A DNA stretch of 64,000 nt from Megachile rotundata (GCF_050947335.1 NC_134983.1:4464001-4528000); one strand, 5' to 3'. Shown: positions 22,801 through 36,464, numbered from the stretch's first letter. Program-made: numbers and translations. The notes: generated by a model not told the origin, from the letters alone.

Positions 22801-25800
22801 TTATTGAGAAAGCAGCTCATGGAAACAAAATTTTACATTTTTCCAGCAAAAATTTTTATGTTACTTTCGAAAAATATAAGAATAATACTAGTTGAAATAA
22901 TTTATTTTAAATCGTTATTTTTTATTTTGTTTCGAATAAAATGTGTGTTTTCGTTACGTCAAAATGTTTTCGTTTGAAACGGTACAAGTAATCCATACAC
23001 CATTCGATAAAAAAATTTGTAGGATGAATGGAAGCGTGTTTATTCATCTGCTCTATAGTTGTGACTGAAAAACTGCATTCTTTTCGATCGTGTCACTTTT
23101 GAAACGTATGTGCCATGTGTCAGCTACGTTTTTACATGAGTAAAAGTGTAAGCTCGGGTTAAGCTATAACGTATATTATTGCACCACAGCAATACACAAT
23201 ATTTTTGTATTCAAATATTTATGACAACTTCTGTCGCATTAATTTTGCATTATTTGCTTTCACATAGAATCGAATATATTATTTCCAATTTGTCTGCTGA
23301 ATCGTGCAAATTACACATATTAATCCTTTTCAGAAGGTACAAAAATTGTAATTACAACACAAGAAATATTTTCGATAATTTGACACGTTACAAAATTTGC
23401 TACTCATTTATGTTTGATAAAATATGGGAATTGTATGTACAACGTAAAACTAATTGAGATTTGCAAATATTATTTCTGAAATTAATTACAAGTTTAAAGA
23501 TGAAAACTGTTCTTAATTCTTTCATCATTGATTATTTGCTAAATACATTTAATGTAATAAATGATAAAAAACAAGTTAAATATCTGATTAAAGAGACAAA
23601 TAACAAATATTGGGAAATATATGCGAGAAATTGTAAATATTGTTACATTAAATGTTGATGTTAAATTTAAAATTCATATATGTATATGAACCGTTTATTT
23701 TGAGGCTCATATTCATTTCTGTTTAAATTGAAATATTTAAGAGTTTGCGCTGTAATGAAATATAAAATACAGGTTACCAGTGTATCACTCTTATGAAGTG
23801 TGTTTAGGAGAGTAAAATTTACAATTCCTATAAAGATATTAACAATTATTAAGTGAATAATATGTGTCTTCTTACCAAGAATACACTTAAGCCATCTTCA
23901 AAATTAACAACTAGATTTGCCATAAAATTTTAAACTGTCTACGTCCATACGATTTGAAATGTTTGAAACTAAAAAAACAATATTCAATTTATTTTATATT
24001 TGATTACAATACTTTAATAATACCATTTATGTAACTAAGGAAATTTTTTAGCTATATAAGTTACATATACATTAATACATAAATTACAGCAATTTACTCT
24101 TCATCGACATTTTGTGTATGGGATGGAATTTAAAAAAGTCATGGTTTTTTGATAGTATCGTATTAATACTAATTAATTATTGTTAACTAATTAATAATTA
24201 ATTATAACTACCATTAAAACTGTCTTCGGATATTTGAAAGTCTGTGGTTTCTAAGAATATCAATAATACTCTGGACTCAGGCCAGTTTAAATAACTGTGA
24301 AAATTTATAGTCCAAAAGTATCATATACTCTGAATATACTTAACAGCAAAATATTTCTATGAGAATTAGCATCAAGACACGTTGTTACAGTTAAAAATAA
24401 ACAAGTGACAAATAGACCACCTACAAAATAAACAGTTCATAATTTTATCCTTCTCGCAAACGTACACTAAAAAATTCTAGTTTTTATTTCTTAAATCAAC
24501 CCATTTAATTTAAAGCATCTCGAGTTCCCTGCCTAATTATGTTCATTCCAGCAAATGAAAACACACATTAGATAATATCTTCGCAAAGACAGTGGATGTA
24601 GTCACAAAAAAGTTTGGAGAATAGAGGTTTAAAGCGTGCATGGTCAAGTCGTCGCAGTGGAAACATTGTTTCCATCCACAAAGCTTGCGGAACCGAGTCA
24701 AAGCGGAAACGTGTAGTTCTCCTCGTGTTCCCTTTTTCGTTTATGTTTCCATTGGCAAGTCCAAGAACCCACGAAACAGAACGAACGACGGAACAAAAAC
24801 CACGAACAAATTAGGACACGTTTCCTAAGAGGATTCTCTTTATACAGCTATTCGTGTGTTGGCTGGAAACAGATTTAAATTTTCAGCTCTAATTTTCAAA
24901 CCGTTTATCAATATATCTTTTGTTCGTTCAATTTTAAATTGCTATCGATAAATTGAAATGTAGCGTGGGTAATGTAATGTACTTTCGAATAATTTAGTAA
25001 TTCTTTAATCTTTTCTTTCAAGTCACGTTTGGGGTATATTAATCGTCGTGGTTGTTCTTGATTTCTGAAGAAAATATAACAATTTAGGGATAGCGAGAAT
25101 TTCTTTGGAACTTGCAATCTGAACTTTGCTAGAATTCGAATTTTTTCGAATATTTTTTCGTGAGTATATGCGTCATTAAACCACAAGACTGCCATCTTTA
25201 CATGCCAAATGTTAGACAAACTTTGACAATATTAAATAAATTTGAAATAAAATATTACATTGGCCAAGAAGTTAGCTCATATTTTTCGCTAAATAATATT
25301 AGTAACATTAATCGTTTTATGCAGTATTAAGTAAAAATACATTTACTAACATAATATAGACTTTTTATTATAAATAAATACATAAAGATATATTTTAAGT
25401 AACGATAAAACAATACTCGACATTTAAATAACGAAAAATGAAGCGCATAACTTCCACTATTTCTTTGGTATCGCACGTGGTTCATTTATCTGTTCGAAAT
25501 TACAGTTGTGACATGTATAATACATCACCCTTGGTTCAGTTTTTACAGTTTTTTGCGTCCCCATAGTAACATGTTACTGTCGTCCGCAACCGTGTTTTCC
25601 AAAACAGAAGTTTTATAACCTACAAACTCGACATGATTTGTTGAAATTAACTGAAGAAACTTATAAAAATATCTGAGATGTAACAAGTGACGGAATACGA
25701 ATAATCCAACTGTGAATATTAAAAAACTTGAAATGATGAATTTTGTCTGCTCTGAATTACTAATTCAGTGTAACCATCTCATGCGATTCATGGTCCAGTC

Positions 25801-26838
25801 TCCATTAACGAAACAAAGTAGATATACAACTATGAAAAAGGAGTTATTTAAAATCGTTTTGTGGAAAGATGTGAAAAGCGTGTAGCTATTGTCCCCAGTT
25901 ACTCCGGTCTATTTTTCAACGCTGTTTTACGTTTCGAAACGAAAAGTTGTTGCTCCGATAATCGATTAGAAATGCAGCCCTCGAAGCTGGCGTTCACGGA
26001 AACCGAGTGGAGGTATCGATTCTATTCGACACAATTTCCGTGCGACGACCAATCACGCGCACTCGCCAACGGAAATGTGAAATTCGAATGAATCGCGTTG
26101 ATCGAAACTATTTTTCTTTTGCATATCGCGTCGTTTCACCACTTGATTGGCAAGCTTGTTCCGATATCAAAATTTTTTGTCAGATATTCAACTGTATATT
26201 AACCCTTAGACAATCGCGGTATTCCAATTTCCTACAATTTTATTTGAACCGTGTGATATTTGTTTTCGCTTGGTTGCTCCTTTGTTCTAGCTGATTTCTT
26301 CTTTTTTAAAATACTTCAATGCGTTTTCATTGTAATGAATGAGTTCCGTTATGGAGAGGAATTATACTTTATTACTCGATTTGTCTTTCATCAACGTGGC
26401 ACGCTTATGTGATTTAATGACTGTTTATAATACAAATGTCTATATATTATATTGAAAATATAATAAATATTAAAATTATCTTATGCAAGTGTGAACAACA
26501 TAATACATAAATTACACGTGAAAGATATATTATCTTTAGAATATCTATTTGTAATAGATAAAACTATGTATTCAGAATAGGCGAATGTTTTCACGTGATT
26601 TATGAAACGTAAAGAATTAATTTCGAGAAATACTCAGTAAAGTTTGAAAAATTATCTGCTCGATTATACTCACAATTAACACACAGAAACTAAATACGAA
26701 ACCAGTAGGCTAGCATTAATTGAATAGGAGTTAATTAGCATGTTATTTGCCTGGATTCGATAAATGGGACGTCAAATGAGAGGACTATAGTTATCATTGA
26801 ACTTACTCATTGAACGACTTTACTTTCAAGGTAAATTC
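19841..26838. other. Long gene-poor spacer
   Basis: No gene, RNA or complete mobile element was recognised over 7 kb. GC-elevated, CpG-containing patches occur at about 20030-20480, 24610-24830 and 25860-26130 and are open in several frames without family resemblance. About 22518-22600 begins like the end of a DNA transposon (caaggtggttcacgc) but has no visible partner. 24165-24205 is an AT-only palindromic tract. Confidence 0.45.
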
Positions 26839-27576
26839 TTAAGGGGGGCAATACCTTTAGAATCTTGAAAGATTAAAAAATTTTTTTTTCTATAAAATGT
26901 TAGTGTAACATCTTAAAAATATTGTCTCAAAATTTTAAAGTGAAATACGAAGTCCTTTTGAAGTTATGGCCGATTAGCGCCGCGAGTATTCACGCGTTCA
27001 GTGCGGAGGACTGAAACTTTAAACGCGTTTTTCTCAAAACTACATTTTTACAATTGGTGTGGCTGATAACTCAAAAACTAGTTTATCAATCGCGCTCAAA
27101 TTTTTTGCACATATCCATGACAATAGTATCTAACATATGAACCTAAATTATGAAATGAATTAAACATTAAAGTCCTTTTTTATTGCAAAATATTGCAAAA
27201 ATTTTTAGTAAAATTCAAAGTTTTTCTTTAAAAGCGCGCCATTTCTTTAATTCTACACATTTTGCACATTTCTGAGGTTCATCTACTAACTGTGAATGTT
27301 AGTTTTCGAAACATTGTCTGCAAACTTGCTTCAGACCAATATATCTAAAGCTAGAACCCACACCGATTCACGAGACGCGCCCAAACACTTCCAGAAAGAA
27401 TTGTTATAATTCCGCCATTTTTAAGTGTATTTAAAAACAAAAAATATTGTGTAATAGGCAATAGTTATAATAAATTATAGCTGAAATTTCAAAAACGCAA
27501 AACAAAGATATCCTATACAAAAAAATTCACAAAAATCAGCTTATTTTCATCGGTCTAAAAGTATTGCCCCCCTTAA
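26839..27576. mobile_element. 730-bp TTAA-flanked MITE (piggyBac-like ends)
   Basis: TTAA at 26839-26842 and 27573-27576 flanks a 730-bp element with inverted ends GGGGGGCAATACCTTTAGA (left) and GGGGGGCAATACTTTTAGA (right, minus strand), matching at 18 of 19 bases. TTAA duplication is the hallmark of piggyBac transposition. No transposase fragment was found inside. An inverted, partial relative lies at 10112-10548. Confidence 0.85.
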
Positions 27577-29323
27577 ACTATCAATATAGCTTAAAAAATG
27601 TATACGTCCAAAATTATGATATTCTCTGAATATACATAACTGTAAAATGTTTTTTATGATAGTTATTAACAAGTGGTACATCGTATGACAGTCAACAACA
27701 GACGACTGACAAATGGACTTAGGCCAATCTCAAAATGAATAGCTCACATTCTTCCCACCTTTTTGATTCACTATTTGCTGAATCAAAAGGATGAACAATA
27801 GGAAATATGGTTTATTAAAGTTTGTGAAATGACTGCAAATAAAAGCGCGACCATTGTTTAGTTTTTGACAATATTGAACAAGAAGAATATACCAGATATC
27901 AAAAGCTTTAGAATGCGTACCGAGCATAGCAGCAATTAGAACAGACGTGTATAAAAGGTACACACGATATTTTTAAAATACGCGTAAAGTTTATGGTAGA
28001 CTTGTAGATATAGTTAGATAGTCATATAGATATAGTTATGGATAGACTTATAGATACAATATTTACTGCAATTTGTACGAGTCGAGATATTAACACTAAC
28101 TGTACTAGTATAGCATACACATAATTCGAAATTAAAAATAAGGTAGAAAAATAGAGGACCAAATGATTAAATGTAATTTTTAATATACACATTAATTCCT
28201 CATCTCAATAAAAGTTAACACAGTTGTCAAGCAAATCATCTTAACAAATTTTAGAATTTAAAATAAAAGACTTGTGAACTAGTCAAATAATCAGTTTTGT
28301 AATTTATTGTTAATATCGATATATTTCAGATTGTTAATTTCTTCTGTTAATTGTTTGATTTAAGTTTAGGAATTTTACCAGCAATTGAGGTAAAATTTAT
28401 TTTTAATTACTAATATGATAATACGAATTTAATTCAGTAGAATAATTGAAGCGTGGAAACTATGCAGTAGTTCTGAATGCTATTAAATGATACCAATATT
28501 ATGAAAAAATAAATAGATTTGTTCATTACACAATTCATCTTTAAAGTGATAGTGAGGCATACTAAATATAGTTATTTTTACTCTAATAATCGACATACCA
28601 TTATTAATTACATTATTATCAAATTACGTACTTCGATCTCCATAATTGATCTAATTTCTAATTCACATTATTACTGCTAATCATCGGTACAATCAAATTA
28701 TAATGAAATTCAATATACCAGTTAATTCCTATTTAGATATGAATTAATAAATATTGCTGTATGTATCTTTAACTCTCCTGCCTTTTATATAAAAAATGTA
28801 ATAATTACTTTTCCGAATATTATACATACAAAAATATAATAAGAAAAAATGTGATTAAAGTATAATCGCAGGTCGGGAATGTCCTGCAATGTTATTATCG
28901 TTTTTTTTATATTGGAAACCTTTGCGTGCTTTCTCATTACAGTTACCTCTTTATTCACAATTCGCAATTACAAATTGCATTATAATTAACTGCATGAGGG
29001 ATCTGAATTACGAATTATAATACAAATGCTTTGTAGCTGTACTTCAGAAACTAATTTAATTGCGATTCTGTTCGACTCTGTCAAATATCAATGCAACAAA
29101 TTTAATTTAACTCTTTTAGAATCAACTTTTAATTGCAATTGGCATTTTTGCGACTTCCCATGAAGAAGTCCCAGATTGGTATCAATTTTCTCGAGTTAGC
29201 AAGAAATTGGTATCGATCTGCGACAGGTAACAATTACTGCAGCGACAAATTTAATAAAAAGATTGGAGGGCAAGAAAACGAAGATTACAAAAAACATTAA
29301 CAACTTCCGACTTACACAACGAA
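27577..29323. other. AT-rich spacer with a GATA-like tract
   Basis: An imperfect tandem of tagatatagt/tatagat units lies at about 28000-28065. The segment at about 28155-28310 shows weak, gapped resemblance to 21195-21345. No gene was recognised. Confidence 0.45.
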
Positions 29324-30977
29324 TTAATGGGTAACACCACTCTAGAGCCCGAAAAAGAGGCCTAACTTTGACAATTTATTTTGGAAGAACGACAGACGGA
29401 AAAGAATTTCTTTTCAGAGGGTTTATTTAACATATAATAAACTACAAAAAATAATTTTTTTATTGTCATTTTCGTACAAAATGGAGGCGACAGAGCCAAT
29501 TGGCGGAAATAGTTTTTGTGAAAACACTCCCACGGGAGGACGGATTTCTCGTTATGTATGAGCCGTGGGATAAAAAATAAAAAAAATTTAGAATCTGTAT
29601 ACCATTGGCTTTGGAAGTACGTAGGGGTTTCTTGATTAATCAATTTTTGTGGAAGTTATGCGTTTTTTAAGGAATGAATCGACTTTTTGCATGAAAAATG
29701 AGCACTAAATTGTTTATAAAAAAAAAGTTTACATTCTATCAAAAAACGGCTATATACTTCCAAAGACAATATTGTTGTGAAGCTACTGTAAAAATTTCAA
29801 TTCAATAGTCACCGAGAAATCCGTCCTCCCAGTATGAAAAAACTGATTTCAAGAAAAACGCGTTTGAAGTTTTATGAAAATTTTAATCCTTAAATTCTCT
29901 GTTCACCGCTAATCTGCAATGCCTGTACCATACATTTGGCTATCCAGATCAGTGTTTGCCACCTTCTCTAACTTTCCGCATTATGGGTGCGTACTAATGA
30001 CAGTATTCGACGCACGGAAGATCTTAACACGTAAATTGTACTTGTGCGAAGTGTAATATTTTCATAATGCTGTAGAATACATGCAATTAAAGGAATAACA
30101 TCTATTAATAAAAAAACTATAATTTCAGTGTTACTATATATTTTATAATCGTGAGGCAATTCTTGATCGACAGATGCAATTCCTTTAATTGCATGTATTC
30201 TACATCATTATGAAGATATTACACTTCAAACAAGCACAATTTACGTGTTAAGATCTTCCATGCGTCGAATACTGTCATCAGTACGCACCCATAACGCGGA
30301 TTAAATAGAATAAAATTTCCAGAGTATTACGTATAGAAATCGTGCACCGAACGGAAGGTATAAAATGTATGTATAACTTCAACGACAGTAATACTTTTTC
30401 CACAAGCGAAATTAAAAATTCCAATTTATCCGTATTTTGTCTTTGGACCTATAGTTTACATATGTGAAATTTGATCGAAATAGTACAAAGTTTTATTAAA
30501 AAAATTTGCAAAATAATGTTACTTTTTAACATATTTTTTAAACAAATAAATTTTTCAAAAATCCACTTACGCCATATTATTGGCCTTCTAAAACAGAAAA
30601 ATTTGCATTTTTAATTTTTTGTCTAGGCCTAATAGTTCCTGAGATATTCGAGAAAATATGTTTTGCAACCCCAACTTTAGGGGCCATTTTCACCTCTTCA
30701 GCATGGACGATGGCCGATAAAAAAAATACGTGTCAAATATTTTTTTGCGTTGTATATCATACTCAAAGCGCATCAAAATCGGCGATTGTTGATTGGGTAA
30801 TGTCCCTTGTCAGTGCGCGCTCTGAGGCGCTGCGGCAAAATTGATAATTGAACCATTTAAAATTTGTTTTCCACTATAAATCAAACGGCATTCTGTTCTT
30901 AAGACCCTGAAGTATTGTTTTAGCAAAAAAAGAAAAAATCGACTTTTTGAAATTCCTAGAGTGGTGTTATCCCTTAA
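29324..30977. mobile_element. 1.65-kb TTAA-flanked non-autonomous element with nested inverted repeats
   Basis: TTAA (29324-29327, 30974-30977) bounds ends TGGGTAACACCACTCTAG and GGGATAACACCACTCTAG (right end read on the minus strand), 16 of 18 matching. Inside are a perfect 18-bp inverted pair (29534-29551 and 29813-29830, gggaggacggatttctcg) and a large inverted repeat (29976-30299). No long open frame or transposase motif is visible in its 1646 bp. The TTAA duplication points to a piggyBac-type transposase acting in trans. The inner repeats may be separate insertions. Confidence 0.75.
29976..30299. repeat. Large inverted repeat, 2 x 121 bp arms
   Basis: Arms 29976-30096 and 30179-30299 are of equal length and roughly 90% or more complementary by eye, separated by an 82-bp AT-rich loop. 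Transcribed, it would form a long hairpin. It has the look of a foldback-type element or of two copies of one short repeat inserted head to head. It lies inside the TTAA-flanked element at 29324-30977. Confidence 0.85.
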
Positions 30978-31070
30978 GCATTAAAATTTCAAGATTAAAT
31001 GGCTCTGTCTTTTATAATTCTTGCAACGCTCTGTATTGTTTTCCACATTTTCACTTCAGCAGCCAAGGAT

Positions 31071-31696
31071 TTAACTCTTTGAGGCATGGGATTTCAGATC
31101 AAAAATAGACCCATGTTGCACAGAAATTTTATCGGGTTTTAAATGAAACAAAATTGGTATATTTTTATTAATAAAGGTATAACATTATGTAAAAATAGAA
31201 TAAAATAGTAGCAATTAATTAAATTTTTAAGAATATACAACATAAACAATAATGAAAAATTGTTTTTTGTATTACTCCACAAGTTGTATGGTGGGACAAA
31301 TGAAACCCCCCCTATACTTTCATCATTTGCAAACAAATTTAACCATTGATTTATATAATAAAAATAAAAATTGTTACTTGCTTATGAAGAACTAATTTTT
31401 ACAGAAATTAACTTACCTCTGCGATTTTTAACATGAAACTAAGAAAAAAATGTGAGTGCAATAAACTTTCCGTTTATAACAACTGCTCAGCCGGTAATTG
31501 CATGTTGAATGTTGCCAACACAATGAATACATTTATAACATTATTTGAAAACATTACCAACTGCTTTACGTAAATAAAGTGAAATATAAACCTATGCAAA
31601 GATTTCTTGCAGTAGGGACTAAAAATGTCCCACTATGCCGTGAAATACAGAAAAAAAGGCGGGACATTTTTAATCCCACCGAGCCCCAAAGAGTTA
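31071..31696. mobile_element. Probable TTAA-type MITE, decayed
   Basis: The left end is TTAA (31071-31074) then CTCTTTGAGGC. The right end, read on the minus strand, is CTCTTTGGGGC preceded by TTAG (31693-31696), one change from TTAA. Inside, fragments of a gggacatttttagtccc-type string recur (about 31288, 31616, 31662). The length of about 620 bp and the ends suggest a piggyBac-like non-autonomous element. Confidence 0.5.
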
Positions 31697-34220
31697 GCAT
31701 TAAAAAATAATTGAGACGAAGTCATATTTGTAGATACAACGTTAAATCTTATATTTATTAAGTACTTATTAACCATTCATTTAAATGTTTTAAGTAATTA
31801 AAAACCTGTCATTCCTCTTTTTTGCAATATTTCGATGTCTTCAAGCTTTATTTCAAGCTTCAATTAGATTGACATTTAAATGTGCGATTTTTCGTGTTTT
31901 AATCCTATTACCTTCGCTTCAATTGTATATTTACAGAATTACAATACAAAATAATCAGAACTGCAAATTCCTTTATAAATATTTACAAAAATCTTCAAAT
32001 CTTCTTAACTACAAAAACAAATTTTATTTTTGCTTTTCGACTTATCATTGCATGCAGAATCATTCTCAATTTAACCTGTTATACAATTTTTGGGGAACAC
32101 TGTATGTGTATCAATAAGCGACAAAATCATTTGAATGTTTGGATAATATTTGGTTAACAAACCTGCGTTTTGTGTTATTTACAAAAAAAGTAATTTTATT
32201 CTGCTGTTAGCGTACGGTGTACATGGATACATTCAAATGCACTAGTGAGTGTTTTTACTCGATGTGACAGTCGTCACCTTCTCGCAGGACCAGAATATAG
32301 TACGAATATAGTACAGAATACAATTCGATTAGTGCTAGACTATTCAGTGCAATAGATTCAATATTCACGATTAACACAGATTTATTCAGATATTAGACTA
32401 TTTTACACTTGTCAAAACTGTGGATCTAATGAATCAAGAGAGTCCTAACTCCTGTCTCATCGACTACTAACTAAAATGGTTTCAAGATTACTAACTAAAT
32501 GTTTGAAAGCTGATAATTAACTAAACCTTTTTCCTTTCCTAACTATCCTTGTAGTTTGTGTCCCTGCCACAAACATGTTGGAGGGTGAGAAGTATCTTAA
32601 ATTTATGAAATTAATTAATCAGTGACCAAGGTTGTCTCATTCTTTCCAGAACGCTTGTACCGCAGTGAATTTCTGGGTAGGATAGCGATTTGACCGCTAA
32701 ATCGTTTTTTAGAAAAAATCCTTAAACGCATTTTCTTAAAACTTGTGACTGTCATTGAGTTGCACAGCTCAACGGTACGGTTCCGACGATAAATCTGAAT
32801 TTCTAACTTTCGAGTGACTGTTACGTGATCAATAGTCACCCGAACTAGCTAATGTTGCCGTTCGCGTGACCTGCATACCAGATTGGGCAATGACCAAAAT
32901 TGCTGTTACTTTATGTTAACTCCGTTCAAATTAAAATATTCGCTTGTTATTAATTCAACGTGGATCGAGCGTACCGAATGTATACGTTCGACAAAAATGA
33001 AAGGACGCTCAAACAATTAGTTTATCTTTTGTATCTTCAAAGAGCACTACCTCGCTCTGTATCGCCACTGCTTTCCGTTTACTTATATCCTATAGCGAAC
33101 AAACGTAATATTCTCGCCTCCTGTTGAGTCCGATTTCGTTTGTAGCAGCGTGAAAGATGTTCAGGACAGCGCGCAAAAATCGTTTGTTCGAGCTCGTAGC
33201 TTTGTCCAGATACCAGTACTCGGTTGCAAAGGCAACGAAAGGGTTATGTCGACACCGGTTCGACGCACCCCGGGCACAAACTTGTCCGGAAACTTTCAGA
33301 CGGGCGCATACAATTTCGTGTTTATCTCTCTGTGCACTCAACGTCGAAGTTACAAAACGATGGCGAAAGCATGGGCCAGCTAAAACCCGAGAAGAGAAAT
33401 AGAGAAGGTACAACACAGGACAGAGGGAACGAGAAATAGAGAAGCACGAAGGACGGTAGTTAATGAGCAGTCATGAGAGATAAGTTGCGAATAATACGAG
33501 AGAAACAGAAACGAGCAAGTAATCAGCGCTTTAGCATGGATTCACGGTCGCTGCTGGGTCTTTCTAGATACAAGGACCAGTTTTCTTCCATTCATTTCCT
33601 TCCTACGCTTTTTACGACACTAACATTTTTGTTATTCAACACATTCCGTGTTTCAACATGTTTCACTGATGCTTTTACTATTGCTAACCGCAACACTATG
33701 TCATACCGATGTCCTAAAGCACTGTCGCATATTATAACGTGGGAAACACAGTATATAATGGGCACCTGTTTGTTCAACGTGTTCCCTAGCATGTTACTGA
33801 ACTGAAATGTACGCTGCATTTGTAAACTGTTCGTTCAACCGTAATCGTTTATCTGAGACTCTGCAGTTTTACGCTGTGTTACATAAATTTACCAACCCTT
33901 GAACTTATTAATTTTTTTCGGCTGAAAATTATGGCCAATATTCTTCAAATATTAATTCAAGGTTTGACCCAAAATGTTATCAAAATTTTCATAAAATATC
34001 TCTGATACGTTCCCTGTGATTAATTTTATTACTAAAATCACATCTTTGTCACCAAACTTCGTTAAGTAATTATTCAAAATTATATAACGAAATTATAATT
34101 CCTCGTGTAACATTACATTTAATATCACTAACACTCCTTTTTACGTATTCAATAAATCCAAGAACATTTCACCGAAGTTTTCCCGAAAAATCAATAGCGA
34201 GATTTACACCGCTATTGTCC
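31697..34220. other. Spacer with a GC-elevated block at about 32820-33560
   Basis: 32820-33560 has more CpG than its surroundings and is open on both strands in several overlapping frames (33090-33416 minus; 33150-33439 plus). That argues against any one of them being real. No splice signals or domains were recognised. Confidence 0.4.
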
Positions 34221-34279
34221 TTAAACCCTGAAAAGTTGACGGTGACATTTTCAGCACAACGTCACCGTTCTAGGGTTAA
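34221..34279. repeat. 59-bp TTAA-bounded palindromic element
   Basis: TTAA (34221-34224) and TTAA (34276-34279) enclose imperfect inverted arms: accctgaaaagttgacggtgac on the left against ccctagaacggtgac on the minus strand at the right. It may be the two ends of a piggyBac-like element fused by a near-complete internal deletion. Confidence 0.45.
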
Positions 34280-36243
34280 ATATATGCAAATAGATGGGGA
34301 AACCAAGAAAACAAGTAAAGCATATGGATACGACGAAGAAAGGGCGCAAAATTTTGGTTAGAAAAATAAGAAGTTGTCCAAAGCGTAAAAGGGAACACAG
34401 TTTTATGCCAAAATCTTTGATCTCTGACTTCTGACTGCAAATACGCCACGTTCTTTTTGATATTTCTTACGCAACGATAAAGTACGACATTATCAATTTT
34501 ATGTTCAGAATTGCACACCATTTTATTTATTATCTCCATTCTTGGTTGAATGGTAAGTTTCTTTACTATCGGGGTTGACATCAAAACGAAACCCACTGTC
34601 TGCAATTTTTCATTCAATTTGATTTTTTGCACACGTAATAAATACCACGAAAAATAGGTCGTATTTCATAATTCCATAATTGGAGGGTTCCATAATTGAA
34701 ATAAAAAGTTATCCGCTAACTCTTTACTTATTCTTGGTACATGTACATGTTCATAACATATATTTAAAACGCGTATTTGTCCTATATTTTTCTGCGCATA
34801 TTAATAAACGTTTTATAGCTGTAATTACCTATTTTACGTTCCTTAAATTGGTCATATTGTGTGTATTCAATATACGTATAAATATTTGCTTTGAAAACGT
34901 TCGTTCACTACAACCTAGAGTACTCATCTTTCTTATTTATTGATCATTCATAATTGCAAAATTGGTACCCTCATCCATTAAAAACAGCTATCGTATGAAA
35001 ACCGTGACTAGTGAAAACCCCAGATGTGTAAAATGTCCTCTAACCGGTTGATTTTGATTTTGGAGGAGCCTAGAAAAGACTTAGTGTACATATTGTCTAA
35101 AGGTAAAGAGTGAGGACGAGCAAAAACAGGGTACGTGACTGTACATAATACTCGATAGGATTCCCTGTTTTTTTACACTCCACTGTTCCTCAAATCCTTT
35201 TTCCTAACTTCTTTCATCTCTGGTCGTCCTTCTTCACCGGCAAAAAGCTTTGAAACGCGATAATGCCATTCTTGTACTTTACGCGTGTCCGTTTTTCTGC
35301 GCTCTGCTAAAGAAGCGAAAGAAGTAAGGAACGTGTTCTTTTTAAATTTGTCCCTGTCCCAACGCAACTCGAGAGCGTTACATTACAGACGTGATGTTCC
35401 GAGTCGTCGATAGCAGCCCGGATTTCCGGACTTTCTGTCGCGTGTCTATTTCTGCGACACTCCTTTAGCCCCATTCTACAGGAATTTCCACTAGCTTTCT
35501 ACTGTCTCTCCCTCTTCGAAGTCGCACGATTTGGCTGGGAATTGAAGGAACAAAGTGTAATCGTTTCTTCGCGATTTCCAAGCGAATTACGTGAGGTGGT
35601 TTTGAAATCAGCGGGATTTACCTGCGCAATATTCCATAGAGCAACTGGAGCAACGAATGAAGTTTAACTGTGAAACACGGTTGTAAAGATTAGTGTTCAT
35701 ATGATGCTCGTAAAAATATAACAGATGCTTCTGGAGTAACGGATGCGACTTAAATCGATACACCGGGTTTTCATTAACGCGTTTACATAGAACGCCTCGT
35801 TTGAACGTGATTGTTTCAATCAAGGATTTCTGTTTTGCTATATTTCAACAACCTGTTAACATTGCTACTTCTCAGTTACCAAATTAAATTGCGATAATAT
35901 TAAAAACTAGTACATTCGCATCGGGTTATTTTCCACGAACTTTTCATGTAAATTGGAGTATTTTAGCGATTTAAAGATACTTTAACATATCTGGATCAAA
36001 ACTGTAACAATTATCTGTAATATATTTTATTGAAATTTTCTGGAATTGCACATAAGTACTATAGCAAAACAAGAATTCTCGTTTTCTGTCGCAAATGTGT
36101 TAAACTATAAGGGTATCCCTTAAAGTCCGAATCCACCCTTATATTGCGGAAACGGCATTAAATATGGAAAAATGTTTCGGAGCAAAGTTGTAGGATGTCA
36201 GGAAAACATAAGATGGTAACAAGAAGATTTTGCAAGACTATTT
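34280..36243. other. Spacer with a GC-elevated block at about 35160-35620
   Basis: The block encodes short unrecognised frames on the minus strand (35173-35367, 35608-35823). No domain, splice pair or repeat was recognised. Confidence 0.4.
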
Positions 36244-36464
36244 AAAGGTCACGTGAACGTCATCTTCAGTTTCCTAAGTAAGAACATATCGTCGGTATTC
36301 ACATTATCTAAAGTGTACCGCGCGAAGATTGCACAATCAGATTTACACCATTTATGTTTCAACTTTGAAGCTTCAGTTCGGGATGATTTGTATAAAAAAG
36401 AAATATAGGTAATACAGATGGGGGGTTCTGTTTAAGAAACTGAAGATAATGTTTGTGTGACCTT
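36244..36464. repeat. Inverted repeat, about 33-bp arms
   Basis: The left arm at 36244-36277 (aaggtcacgtgaacgtcatc...) is complementary to the right arm at 36432-36464 with several mismatches; both contain cttcagtttc followed by a ctaa/ttaa string. The 155-bp spacer is non-coding. The outer limits of any mobile element could not be fixed. Confidence 0.55.

Noticed and set aside
31410..31425. Minus-strand splice donor AGAG|GTAAGT
   Set aside because: No exon or acceptor could be paired with it, and it lies inside a probable MITE.
33090..33439. Coding exon in the 33-kb GC-elevated block
   Set aside because: Four overlapping frames on both strands are open; none is favoured by splice signals or motifs.
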